64,000 nucleotides of DNA. Source: Chloroflexota bacterium. Lineage in GTDB: Bacteria > Chloroflexota > Anaerolineae > Anaerolineales > UBA11579. Positions 19,280 through 28,303 of the stretch are shown here, one piece after another (the stretch's first letter is position 1; each line of letters opens with the position of its first letter). The DNA lies in the NCBI GenBank assembly GCA_019456165.1, contig VRUJ01000014.1:1-64000 (forward strand). Reading direction: 5' to 3'. The position numbers were made by a program, and so were the translations under genes. Under the pieces are notes generated by a model. The model did not search any database. It was not told the DNA's origin and was given only the letters and a program-made list of their open reading frames with translations.

Positions 19280-20729
19280 TTCGAAATCAGAGCGTGTTTT
19301 TGGCATAATTATCATTCTTTTAGCCGCGCTCTTACGTTATTACCAGTTGGGATTGCCGAGTTTGTGGCATGATGAGGCTTTCACCTGGTATTTTACGCGC
19401 CTTCCCTGGTTGGAAATGTTGGATACAGTGCGCTTAGATGGGGTAAATCCGCCAGTGTATTACCTGGTCAGCAAAGTTTTTGTTGATCTTTTCGGGGATA
19501 GTGAGCTTATCCTACGCTTACTCTCAGCCATCGCTGGGATAGTTTCTGTGTATCTGGGTTGGTTATTGGGCAGGCAGGCGGGAGGGCGCATTGGCAGTTG
19601 GGCGGGGGCATGGTTGATCGCTTTTCATCCGATGGCAGTTCATTACGCGCGTGATGCGCGCCCATATTCTCTAGCTCTTGCAATGGCGCTCTTATTAGTG
19701 TATTTGTTTACCCGACTGCGAGAAGAGAGTGACCGGAGATTATGGCTTTTCGCGTTTATTACTTTGCTATTAGGTCAACTGACACATTACTTCTTTTTTG
19801 TGTTGGGTGGTGCGCTTGTCTTGTTTGCCCTGACAGAAATGACGCGCAAGCCCTTATTCTTCCGCGCCTGGATGTTGCTCTGGCTCGGAGCTTTTCTGCC
19901 TCTAGCTGGGTGGATGGGCTGGTATTTCTCGCAGCCAACACCTTCCCTGGGAATCGGATGGATAGAGCTGCCGCCATTGGATGCTCCCCTAGGTACATTG
20001 GGAAACTTATTGTCCGGTTTTGGAGGCGTTGAATCTTCACCCTCCGCGGTATTTGGCTTAATTGTAATAGTCTTTATTCTATTTGCGCTCTACCGGGGTG
20101 AACGCACGCGCATAATTCGGCAGGTGCTCTGGTTTGGACTACTGATACCAATCGCAGGAGTGTGGGTGATCTCCCAACGCCGTCCCGTTTATGTTGACCG
20201 TTATTTTATTGTGCTGCTGCCTTTCGTGGTTTATCTGTTTGCTGGAGGCGCGCAAGCCGCTCTACAGTGGATCCAGAAAATCAAAGGTCATGAGAGATGG
20301 AATAAGGCTTCCACATTAATTTGGGCATTTTTACTCTTTATCGGATTTTGGGCAGGCTGGCAGGTGCACGTGGACGTAAAGTACAGCCGGGAAGATTGGC
20401 GCGGCCTGAGCAGATATCTTGAAGAAAATGCTGGGGAGCAGCCTGAGCTTTGGCTATCTGAGCCGGAGGCGTCTGTGCCCATGCAATATTATTACCGCCA
20501 AGACCTCAGTTCAGCTTCCACAGGTGATAATCCAATGATGTGCGATTTTCCTTGCTGGTGGGTATGGCGCCAACCGTACACTTCCACGCACGCATTTTCG
20601 CAAGCAGTCACTTTGCCAGACCGACCCGAGAGACCTGACCTACCTGATGGGTGTACTATTCTGGATAAATGGGATAGCTCTACAGGATTAGCTCTTTGGA
20701 AGGTAGATTGTGAGGTGGGTGAGGGATGA
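19269..20729 (+). CDS. Glycosyltransferase family 39 / PMT_2-like membrane protein
   Basis: LPSLWHDEAFTWYFTRLPWLEML; HPMAVHYARDARPYSLALAMALL. Confidence 0.82.
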   Translation: MLDNSKSERVFGIIIILLAALLRYYQLGLPSLWHDEAFTWYFTRLPWLEMLDTVRLDGVNPPVYYLVSKVFVDLFGDSELILRLLSAIAGIVSVYLGWLLGRQAGGRIGSWAGAWLIAFHPMAVHYARDARPYSLALAMALLLVYLFTRLREESDRRLWLFAFITLLLGQLTHYFFFVLGGALVLFALTEMTRKPLFFRAWMLLWLGAFLPLAGWMGWYFSQPTPSLGIGWIELPPLDAPLGTLGNLLSGFGGVESSPSAVFGLIVIVFILFALYRGERTRIIRQVLWFGLLIPIAGVWVISQRRPVYVDRYFIVLLPFVVYLFAGGAQAALQWIQKIKGHERWNKASTLIWAFLLFIGFWAGWQVHVDVKYSREDWRGLSRYLEENAGEQPELWLSEPEASVPMQYYYRQDLSSASTGDNPMMCDFPCWWVWRQPYTSTHAFSQAVTLPDRPERPDLPDGCTILDKWDSSTGLALWKVDCEVGEG

Positions 20730-22720
20730 AACCTAAAAAAGGGTTTATCGTTGGAATAATTTGTGTTACAGTTTTGACAGGGATGCGAATAATTTCCCCT
20801 GAGAGATCAATAGAATACACCGGACCGAGGGCGCTCTTGGATGCTGGATTTGCCTTGGGTTTGTTATTATTCATTTTAAGTCTTGCCGCGGGTATTGGTC
20901 TTAAGATACTGCGTTGGTTTAAATTGCAAGGGTTGACGCACCTAGAAAGGATATTGTTTTCATTAGCGATTGGCTTGGGGGTGGTGGCATATGGCGTGCT
21001 TGCTCTTGGTTTAGTTGGACTTTTGAAGAAAGAGTTGATACTGTTGTGGTTAGGTATTGCAACCTTATGGTCTTGGAAAGAGTGGGGGGGAATTATTAGC
21101 CTTATGCCTCGATGGACAAAAAAACAAATTGACATATTCCGTAATTTAGGTATTTATGAGAAAGGATTCATCGTTCTTACAGGATTAATCGTTGGGTTGA
21201 GTGCAGTCCAAGCCCTATCACCGCCCTGGGATTATGATGGCCTGATGTACCATTTGCAGGTACCCCGCTTGTTTTTGGAGGCAGAGCGAATAATTTTATT
21301 ACCTGATGTTTTGCAGGCGAACAGTCCACTGACTACAGAGATGCTTTATTCTATCGGGCTTGGGTTTGGTAGCGACGTTTTCGCTAAGTTAATTCATTTA
21401 GCTTTTATGGGGTTACTGTTGTTCACGACATTTAGCCTTGGAGGCCGTCTTTTTAGTGGAGCGGGAGGTTGGGTTGCCTCAGCGATTATTCTTGGCATAC
21501 CTATTTTTCCAATCTGGGGAGGTCTCGCTTATGCAGATATGGCTTGGGCATTTTTTGAATTACTAGCAATATATTCATTTATTCTTTGGATGGAAAAAAA
21601 CCAAGTACATTTTCTTGCACTTAGTGGGGTGTTTACAGGATTAGCAATGGGCAGCAAATATTTTGCTTTAGGCTTACTCGGGGTGTTAGGATTATTTACG
21701 CTATGGCTTAACCGCAAGGAGGGAGGGAGGAAAGTCATCCGATATGGATTCATGTATACCGTTCCAGCTTTATTGGTAGCTCTGCCATGGTATGTTAAGA
21801 ATTGGGTGCTTGGAGGAAATCCATTATATCCATTATTTTTCGGCGGTGTCGCTTGGCCGGAAGAACGCCTTGATTTATTGTTGTTATTCACCATTGACAG
21901 TTTCGGAGTTGGGCGTTCATTAATAGATTATTTAAAACTACCCTGGGATATTTACGCTAATCATGTCCGTTTCGGTACTTTTATTACCAGTATTGAATAT
22001 CCAAGTTTTCTCTTTCCGTTGGTATTGCTTTTTCCACTGATCTCAAAAAACAAAGCTCTAAAAATCCTGGCTGGGATCACATTATTGCGTTTTATTGTTT
22101 GGTCAATAGGCTCGCAACAAACGCGCTTTCTATTACCTTTGTTTGCCCCATTGAGCATATTGGTTGCGGGAGTATTAATCTGGTTAGGAAGTCGGATCAA
22201 ATTCGATCTACTTCGCAGGGTTCTAGGGAATAGTCTGCTCGCCGGATTTGTAATGATGTCGTTGGTATATCAAGTATTATTTATTTCCGAAACATCCCCA
22301 TTAGCTCCAGTACTCGGAATGGAATCGAAAGTTTCTTTTCTGCGGAGAGAGGTGTATGATTATCAAGCGGTAGAATACATCTCGGAATATCTAAAGCCAA
22401 GTGATCGCGTTTTGATGATGTGGGATGGGCAAGGATATTATTGTGATGAACGTTGTTTGCCCGATGCTGAACAATCTCAATGGGTACAGCTTGTTATAAA
22501 TTCGGCTTTCGATGTAGAACAACTAGCAGGAGAATTGAGATCAATGAGTGTTACCCATTTGCTATTTAGTCTGGAGGGGGCAAATTTTTTCTTGAACCAC
22601 GACCCGGGTGGCTGGCATAAATTATCAATAGAATTCTTCATACAGGAATTTAAACCATTTTGTACTCAGGAAATTTATTTGGATGACGCGGTAGCGCTAT
22701 ATGAAATTATTTGTAATTAA
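20726..22720 (+). CDS. GT-C-like polytopic membrane protein, paralogue of 24714..26711
   Basis: SPPWDYDGLMYHLQVPRLFLE; MMWDGQGYYCDERCLPDAEQSQWV. Confidence 0.75.
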   Translation: MKPKKGFIVGIICVTVLTGMRIISPERSIEYTGPRALLDAGFALGLLLFILSLAAGIGLKILRWFKLQGLTHLERILFSLAIGLGVVAYGVLALGLVGLLKKELILLWLGIATLWSWKEWGGIISLMPRWTKKQIDIFRNLGIYEKGFIVLTGLIVGLSAVQALSPPWDYDGLMYHLQVPRLFLEAERIILLPDVLQANSPLTTEMLYSIGLGFGSDVFAKLIHLAFMGLLLFTTFSLGGRLFSGAGGWVASAIILGIPIFPIWGGLAYADMAWAFFELLAIYSFILWMEKNQVHFLALSGVFTGLAMGSKYFALGLLGVLGLFTLWLNRKEGGRKVIRYGFMYTVPALLVALPWYVKNWVLGGNPLYPLFFGGVAWPEERLDLLLLFTIDSFGVGRSLIDYLKLPWDIYANHVRFGTFITSIEYPSFLFPLVLLFPLISKNKALKILAGITLLRFIVWSIGSQQTRFLLPLFAPLSILVAGVLIWLGSRIKFDLLRRVLGNSLLAGFVMMSLVYQVLFISETSPLAPVLGMESKVSFLRREVYDYQAVEYISEYLKPSDRVLMMWDGQGYYCDERCLPDAEQSQWVQLVINSAFDVEQLAGELRSMSVTHLLFSLEGANFFLNHDPGGWHKLSIEFFIQEFKPFCTQEIYLDDAVALYEIICN

Positions 22721-22735
22721 GATAGGAACCAAGTA

Positions 22736-23338
22736 GTGACAAACTCCCAGATCAAATTTACGCGCGGTAAAGGTGTATTGGAGCCTCTGCTGGCGCGTTT
22801 ACGTACTAGACAAGCCAACCGATTGATTCCCCAGCACTTGCGCAAAGGAAGAATTCTGGATATCGGTTGTGGCTCCTACCCCTATTTCCTTTCACATACT
22901 TTGTTCAAAGAAAAGTTTGCTATAGACCAACTCCCGGCGAATGAAGATGCCGTGAGTGGAATTCACTGGCACACCATCGATCTTAATGCCGAACCACAAA
23001 TACCCTTCGATGATAATTACTTTAATGTAATAACAATGCTTGCTGTAGTTGAGCATCTTAACCCCGCTAGTCTGACCAAGTTGTTTAGCGAGGCATTTCG
23101 CACATTGGTACCCGGAGGGATGGTTATAATCACTACGCCGGCAGCCTGGTCGGATCCGCTCCTCCGTTGGATGGCGCGCTTAAGTCTGGTGAGCGCTGAG
23201 GAGATCAATGAACATGTGTATGCATATACGTTACCGTTGTTGGGCTGGTATTTCGGAAAAGCTGGCTTTGAGATGGATAAGGTACGTTTTGGGTATTTTG
23301 AATTTCGGCTCAACATGTGGGCGGTTGCCTACAAGTAG
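22736..23338 (+). CDS. SAM-dependent methyltransferase
   Basis: GRILDIGCGSYPYFL; VITMLAVVEHLNPASLTKLFSEAFRTLVPGGMVIITTP. GTG start. Confidence 0.85.
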   Translation: MTNSQIKFTRGKGVLEPLLARLRTRQANRLIPQHLRKGRILDIGCGSYPYFLSHTLFKEKFAIDQLPANEDAVSGIHWHTIDLNAEPQIPFDDNYFNVITMLAVVEHLNPASLTKLFSEAFRTLVPGGMVIITTPAAWSDPLLRWMARLSLVSAEEINEHVYAYTLPLLGWYFGKAGFEMDKVRFGYFEFRLNMWAVAYK

Positions 23339-23415
23339 CCGTTTTGGCGATCTCAAAACCGCGATTATTGTATAATCAAATGAAAATTGTCACTTGTTAT
23401 TAGACTGGAGTAAAC

Positions 23416-24675
23416 TTGGGAGTTAAGCGGCGTGATCTTGCTTATTTGGGATTAATAATTATTTGTCTGCTGTTGTTTACCGGTTTAACCTGGGTAAATT
23501 ATCAGTTTACTACAATAAATTCGGGGGGTAATGATTTCACACCCCGCTGGTTGGGTACGCGCCTTTTCATCACAGAAGGTCTCAGCCCGTACAGCCAAAA
23601 TACTACAGATGAAATCCAGGATTTTTTTTACGGGCGCACAGCACGCGGGGAGGAGGACCGCGCTCTTTTTGTTTACCCACATTATAGTATGTTGGTATTT
23701 GCACCATTTTCCTTGGTTGAAGATTACCCACAGGCGCGTGCATTGTGGATGGCGGTCTTAGAAACTTCAATTTTAATAATTTCGTTTATCAGTCTATCCC
23801 TAACTCGCTGGCGGCCGTCCCTTGTGGTATTTGGGGTTTATATTTTGTTCAACCTCTCCTGGTATCACGCGGTCAGACCGATAATCAATGGGAACGCGGC
23901 AGTAGTGGTGGCTTTATTTATCTCAATGGCTTTCCTAGCTATCCGTGCAGGGCAGGACATGTACGCAGGAGCTATGTTGGCTTTGGCCAGTATCAAACCA
24001 CAAATGGTAATTCTTTTGATACCTTTTGTGATCTATTGGGCATATTCAAAGGGTCGCTGGAGGTTATTGGGCAGCATAATTGGCGGATTATTGATTTTAG
24101 TGATTGTATCCCTTTTGATCGAGAGAGATTGGATCATTCAAAATCTGCGTCAGGTAATAAACTACCCTGAATATTCCCCGCCGGGGTCTACAGGAGCGAT
24201 CTTTTCAGTCTGGTGGCCTGAAACCGGTAGGCAGCTAAGCTGGGCGCTCAACGGGGTTCTAGTAATCCTTTTGATCCGTGAGTGGCTGGCAGTTTACGGA
24301 AAGAGTTTTCACTGGTTCCTTTGGTCAGCCTCATTAACCTTAGTGGTCACAAACTTGATTGGTATCACCACGGCTACCGCAAACTATATTGCCCTCATTC
24401 CGGCCCTGACTTTAGTTTTATCTGTTTGGGAGAAGAGGTGGGGGCGCAGCGGCGGTTGGTTTGTGATTGGGGTCATGCTAGTTTTCTTGGTGGGTTTGTG
24501 GGTATTATTTCTCAACACAGTACGCCCTGGCATGGGTGTGCAGCCTGTTCAAGGGCCAATCATGTTCTTTCCGCTGCCAATATTTTTATTGTTTAGTTTA
24601 TATTGGATCCGTTTGTGGGTTTTGCAGCCCCGCCATCTTGGAATAGAAGATATATTGTCTGCTGGTGAAATCTAG
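23416..24675 (+). CDS. Glycosyltransferase family 87-like (DUF2029-type) membrane protein
   Basis: NSGGNDFTPRWLGTRLFITEGLSPYS; ALASIKPQMVILLIPFVIYWAYSKGRWR. TTG start. Confidence 0.75.
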   Translation: MGVKRRDLAYLGLIIICLLLFTGLTWVNYQFTTINSGGNDFTPRWLGTRLFITEGLSPYSQNTTDEIQDFFYGRTARGEEDRALFVYPHYSMLVFAPFSLVEDYPQARALWMAVLETSILIISFISLSLTRWRPSLVVFGVYILFNLSWYHAVRPIINGNAAVVVALFISMAFLAIRAGQDMYAGAMLALASIKPQMVILLIPFVIYWAYSKGRWRLLGSIIGGLLILVIVSLLIERDWIIQNLRQVINYPEYSPPGSTGAIFSVWWPETGRQLSWALNGVLVILLIREWLAVYGKSFHWFLWSASLTLVVTNLIGITTATANYIALIPALTLVLSVWEKRWGRSGGWFVIGVMLVFLVGLWVLFLNTVRPGMGVQPVQGPIMFFPLPIFLLFSLYWIRLWVLQPRHLGIEDILSAGEI

Positions 24676-24713
24676 CAGTACACATTGAAAATCATCCGAC
24701 TAGAGTATATTAG

Positions 24714-26711
24714 ATGAAACCAACCCGCGGCAAAAAACTTACCGCCTTCTTGGCATTATTGTGGTTGACCATCACTGTTAGTTCATATTATTTAACCCAC
24801 AAACCTTTTTCAACTGATTTAGCCTTGAATATTATTGTTGTTTTATTGAACCTATTTGTAGGATTATCTATCACCGCGCTCGCTGGGGGAATAGGGATGC
24901 GGCTCTTGCCGAAACTTGATCTGGATCCCTTGACGCGTTTATTCCTACGTGCTGCACTGGGTATGGGCGTAGAAGCATTATCTTTTCTTGTCATCGGTTC
25001 TACAATAGGGATTAATGAGTGGACAGGCTGGGGATTGCTATTGGCCCTTGGTATCGTATTCAGGAGGGAAGTAATCCTCTGGGGAAGAGATTGGCGTTCC
25101 TTGGCAAAAGCCTGGAACGAAGTAGGAAAGTTGGGTCGTTTGATTGCTATCTTATCTAGTTTGATACTCTTAAGCAGTCTTTTTGTGGTATTAGCTCCAC
25201 CGCTCAAGTTTGATAGCCTGGTTTATCATCTTGCGTTACCGCGAGCATATTTAGAGGTCGGGCGTATTACTTTTATTCCTGGAAATATGTATTGGGGATT
25301 TCCACAACTGCCTCAGATGCTCTACACCTGGGCTTTTTCTCTAGGAATGGGATACCCAGCGTTAATCGGTTGGATTATGGGAGTGCTCACGCTGGTGGGG
25401 ATCTTGGGATATGTATCCCAACGTATGTCACCACGCTATGCCTGGATGGCAGTAGCTACATTGCTGGGAAGTTATTCATTGGCCTTATCTCTGGGGTGGG
25501 GCTATGTAGATTGGCCGAGTATGTTAATGAGTTTAGCATTCATTGTTGCTATTGATTCGTGGATGATTCATGCAGAGCGCAAATATCTCTGGCTTGCAGG
25601 AATATTTGCGGGATTAACATTTTCGACAAAATATACTGCGGGAATTATTTTTCTCTCTGGGATTGCGGTGTTACTTTGGTACCAGTGGAAGAATAAAAAT
25701 AATCTACGTAAAGAGCTACTTGTTTTCTCATCTGCTGCTGCGATCTTTGCATTCCCGTGGTTATTTAAGAATTTTATATTTACCGGTAATCCTATATATC
25801 CTTTTATATTTACTAGCGGGGAGATTACTCAAATTCGTTTAAATTTCTACCAAGGACAACCCGTAGAAGGCAATTGGTTGGATTTATTCTTTTTGCCAAT
25901 CCGTGCAACCTTTTGGGGTGTAGAAGTTGCCCACGTAGGAGATGGCCCAGGATATGATTCTTCGATTGGACCTCTTTTCTTGGCGTTGGGCAGCCTTGCT
26001 TGGATCAATTTGAGAAAATTTGATTCATCTCGTCGAAATTTAGTACGAAATGCAGGTTTAATTAGTTTTATTAGCGTGGTGATATGGGCTCTTGGTGGAC
26101 GTATTTCTGGTCACTTATTAAGGACTCATTTATACTACTCAATTTTCCCTGCTCTAGCAATTTTGGCTGCTGCAGGATTCGCAGGATTAGAGCGTATCTC
26201 AATATCTGGGATCCGGCTTGGGAGGCTTGCAGGCGTTTTCGTGATTATGGTATTAGGTCTTAATGTATTACAGGTAGGAGTAAATACATTAAAAATCGGG
26301 GCTCCGCAGTTTCTTATAAATAGTATTTCGGAAGAGGAATATTTAAATAATAATTTGGGTATATTAAACACAACCATGCAGGCTTTAAATGAATTAACGG
26401 AGGATAGTTTAGTACTGATGCTTTGGGAACCACGCAGTTATTATTGTGTGCCGCGATGCCAGCCAGACGAGGTGTTGGATGCTTGGGTCAATTACATTCA
26501 TTCTACGCCGGATATTTCAGAATTGGTTGCTGATTGGCGAGACCTGGGTTTTACCCATTTGCTCTATTTCCGATTCGGGGCGAATTTCGTCCGCGAAGAG
26601 GATGCGCGTTATCAATCCTCTGAATGGGAAGCTCTAGAAGAATTACTTTCAGGCTTGACTTTGCATACAGATTTTGCCAACGCATACCAGCTATATTCCT
26701 TAAACCCATGA
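24714..26711 (+). CDS. GT-C-like polytopic membrane protein, paralogue of 20726..22720
   Basis: APPLKFDSLVYHLALPRAYLE; MLWEPRSYYCVPRCQPDEVLDAWV. Confidence 0.75.
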   Translation: MKPTRGKKLTAFLALLWLTITVSSYYLTHKPFSTDLALNIIVVLLNLFVGLSITALAGGIGMRLLPKLDLDPLTRLFLRAALGMGVEALSFLVIGSTIGINEWTGWGLLLALGIVFRREVILWGRDWRSLAKAWNEVGKLGRLIAILSSLILLSSLFVVLAPPLKFDSLVYHLALPRAYLEVGRITFIPGNMYWGFPQLPQMLYTWAFSLGMGYPALIGWIMGVLTLVGILGYVSQRMSPRYAWMAVATLLGSYSLALSLGWGYVDWPSMLMSLAFIVAIDSWMIHAERKYLWLAGIFAGLTFSTKYTAGIIFLSGIAVLLWYQWKNKNNLRKELLVFSSAAAIFAFPWLFKNFIFTGNPIYPFIFTSGEITQIRLNFYQGQPVEGNWLDLFFLPIRATFWGVEVAHVGDGPGYDSSIGPLFLALGSLAWINLRKFDSSRRNLVRNAGLISFISVVIWALGGRISGHLLRTHLYYSIFPALAILAAAGFAGLERISISGIRLGRLAGVFVIMVLGLNVLQVGVNTLKIGAPQFLINSISEEEYLNNNLGILNTTMQALNELTEDSLVLMLWEPRSYYCVPRCQPDEVLDAWVNYIHSTPDISELVADWRDLGFTHLLYFRFGANFVREEDARYQSSEWEALEELLSGLTLHTDFANAYQLYSLNP

Positions 26712-28300
26712 ATCGTTATCAATATCTGAGTCTATTCCTAATTGGACTGGTCGTAGGATTAATAACAGCCAACTACCAAGATGCACCCGGATACATGGAC
26801 GCGGATTATTATTTCGCAGGGGGTTTGCGTCTTGCAGAAGGGGAAGGTTTTTCGGAACTGGTTTTGTGGAATTATTTAGATGATCCACAGGGAATTCCGC
26901 ACCCTTCTCATGCTTATTGGTTGCCGCTGGCTTCGATAATTTCGTGGATTGGATTAAAGATTTCTGTATTCCAAAATCAATTTAAAGCTGCCCAAGCGGC
27001 CTTTATCCTAATTCTAGCCTTTATTCCGCCTCTCACAGCAAAGCTTTCCTACTCAATAACTAAAAGCAACCGTTTGGCACTGGTTGCAGGAATATTAGCT
27101 TGCTTCCCGGCATATTATCTGCCCTTCCTGACCACCCCGGATACCTTTGGTTTATATATGCTTTTAGGAAGCGTATTCCTCCTACTCTTAGGTCAGGAGG
27201 GAAACGGTATTCAAAATAAGCGTAATGGGTTTCTATTGGGGTTGGTAGTTGGACTAATGCACCTGGCCAGACAAGATGGAATTCTATGGTTAGGTGTGGC
27301 TGCGCTGGCAATCACAAGCCCAAGAAATAAGGAAAATAGTGTAAGTAACCGGCAACGCCTGGCTGCTCTAGGTCGAATCATTCTCGGTTACTTGATCGTT
27401 ATGGGTCCTTGGTTGGTGCGCAATGTGTTCGTTTTCGGAAGCCCGCAAGCACCCGGTGGATTGCAGACTTTATGGTTAACCGAATACAATGAGTTGTTTT
27501 CGTATCCAGCTAGCAGTCTAACCCTAGAACATTGGCTACAATCCGGTTTTGGGCATATTTTAGGAGCACGCTTGTGGGCACTCGGCCAGAATTTACAAAT
27601 CACCCTGGCAGTCCAAGGCTCAATTTTTCTATTGCCCCTAATCCTTTTGGGCGCCTGGGACTTGCGGAGCGACAAGAGTATCAGGTTTGCGTGCCTCGGT
27701 TGGATGCTCACATTCATTGTTATGACATTATTCTTTCCGTTTTCCGGTGTGCGTGGTGGTTTTTTCCACTCTGGAGCAGCAGTGCAGCCCTTGTTTTGGG
27801 CAATGGCGCCAGTGGGACTTAAAAAAGCAATTTCTTGGGCAAATCAAATGCGGGGTTGGAATATTCATACAGCAAGCTACATTTTCCATGCGAGCATCAT
27901 AATTTTTGCTTTTGGATTAACCAGTATAATTTTCACCCAGAGATTTCTTGGAATAGGAGAATCCCCAAAACCTTGGGGAGCTAGTGAAGCACACTATTCG
28001 GATCTCGAGCAAGTTTTACAGGAGAATGGAGCTTTGCCAGGTGATGTCGTCCTGGTGAAAAACCCGCCAGGATACTTTGCAGCCACAGAACGCGCCGCAA
28101 TCGTGATTCCTAATGGAAACTTAGAAACTTTGTTAACAGTAGCCCAGCGCTATTCGGCTAGGTTTGTGTTGTTAGAAGCTGATCACACAGTGGGTTTGGA
28201 TGGGCTTTATGAAAATCCTGCCAACCATCCAGGATTACAATATCTGGGCGTTTTTGAAGATACGCATTTATTTAGATTAGAAATTTCTCCCCAAGAGTAG
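26708..28300 (+). CDS. GT-C-like polytopic glycosyltransferase
   Basis: MNRYQYLSLF at 26708 overlaps the upstream stop (ATGA); MDADYYFAGGLRLAEGEGFSELVLWNY. Confidence 0.78.
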   Translation: MNRYQYLSLFLIGLVVGLITANYQDAPGYMDADYYFAGGLRLAEGEGFSELVLWNYLDDPQGIPHPSHAYWLPLASIISWIGLKISVFQNQFKAAQAAFILILAFIPPLTAKLSYSITKSNRLALVAGILACFPAYYLPFLTTPDTFGLYMLLGSVFLLLLGQEGNGIQNKRNGFLLGLVVGLMHLARQDGILWLGVAALAITSPRNKENSVSNRQRLAALGRIILGYLIVMGPWLVRNVFVFGSPQAPGGLQTLWLTEYNELFSYPASSLTLEHWLQSGFGHILGARLWALGQNLQITLAVQGSIFLLPLILLGAWDLRSDKSIRFACLGWMLTFIVMTLFFPFSGVRGGFFHSGAAVQPLFWAMAPVGLKKAISWANQMRGWNIHTASYIFHASIIIFAFGLTSIIFTQRFLGIGESPKPWGASEAHYSDLEQVLQENGALPGDVVLVKNPPGYFAATERAAIVIPNGNLETLLTVAQRYSARFVLLEADHTVGLDGLYENPANHPGLQYLGVFEDTHLFRLEISPQE

Positions 28301-28303
28301 GTT

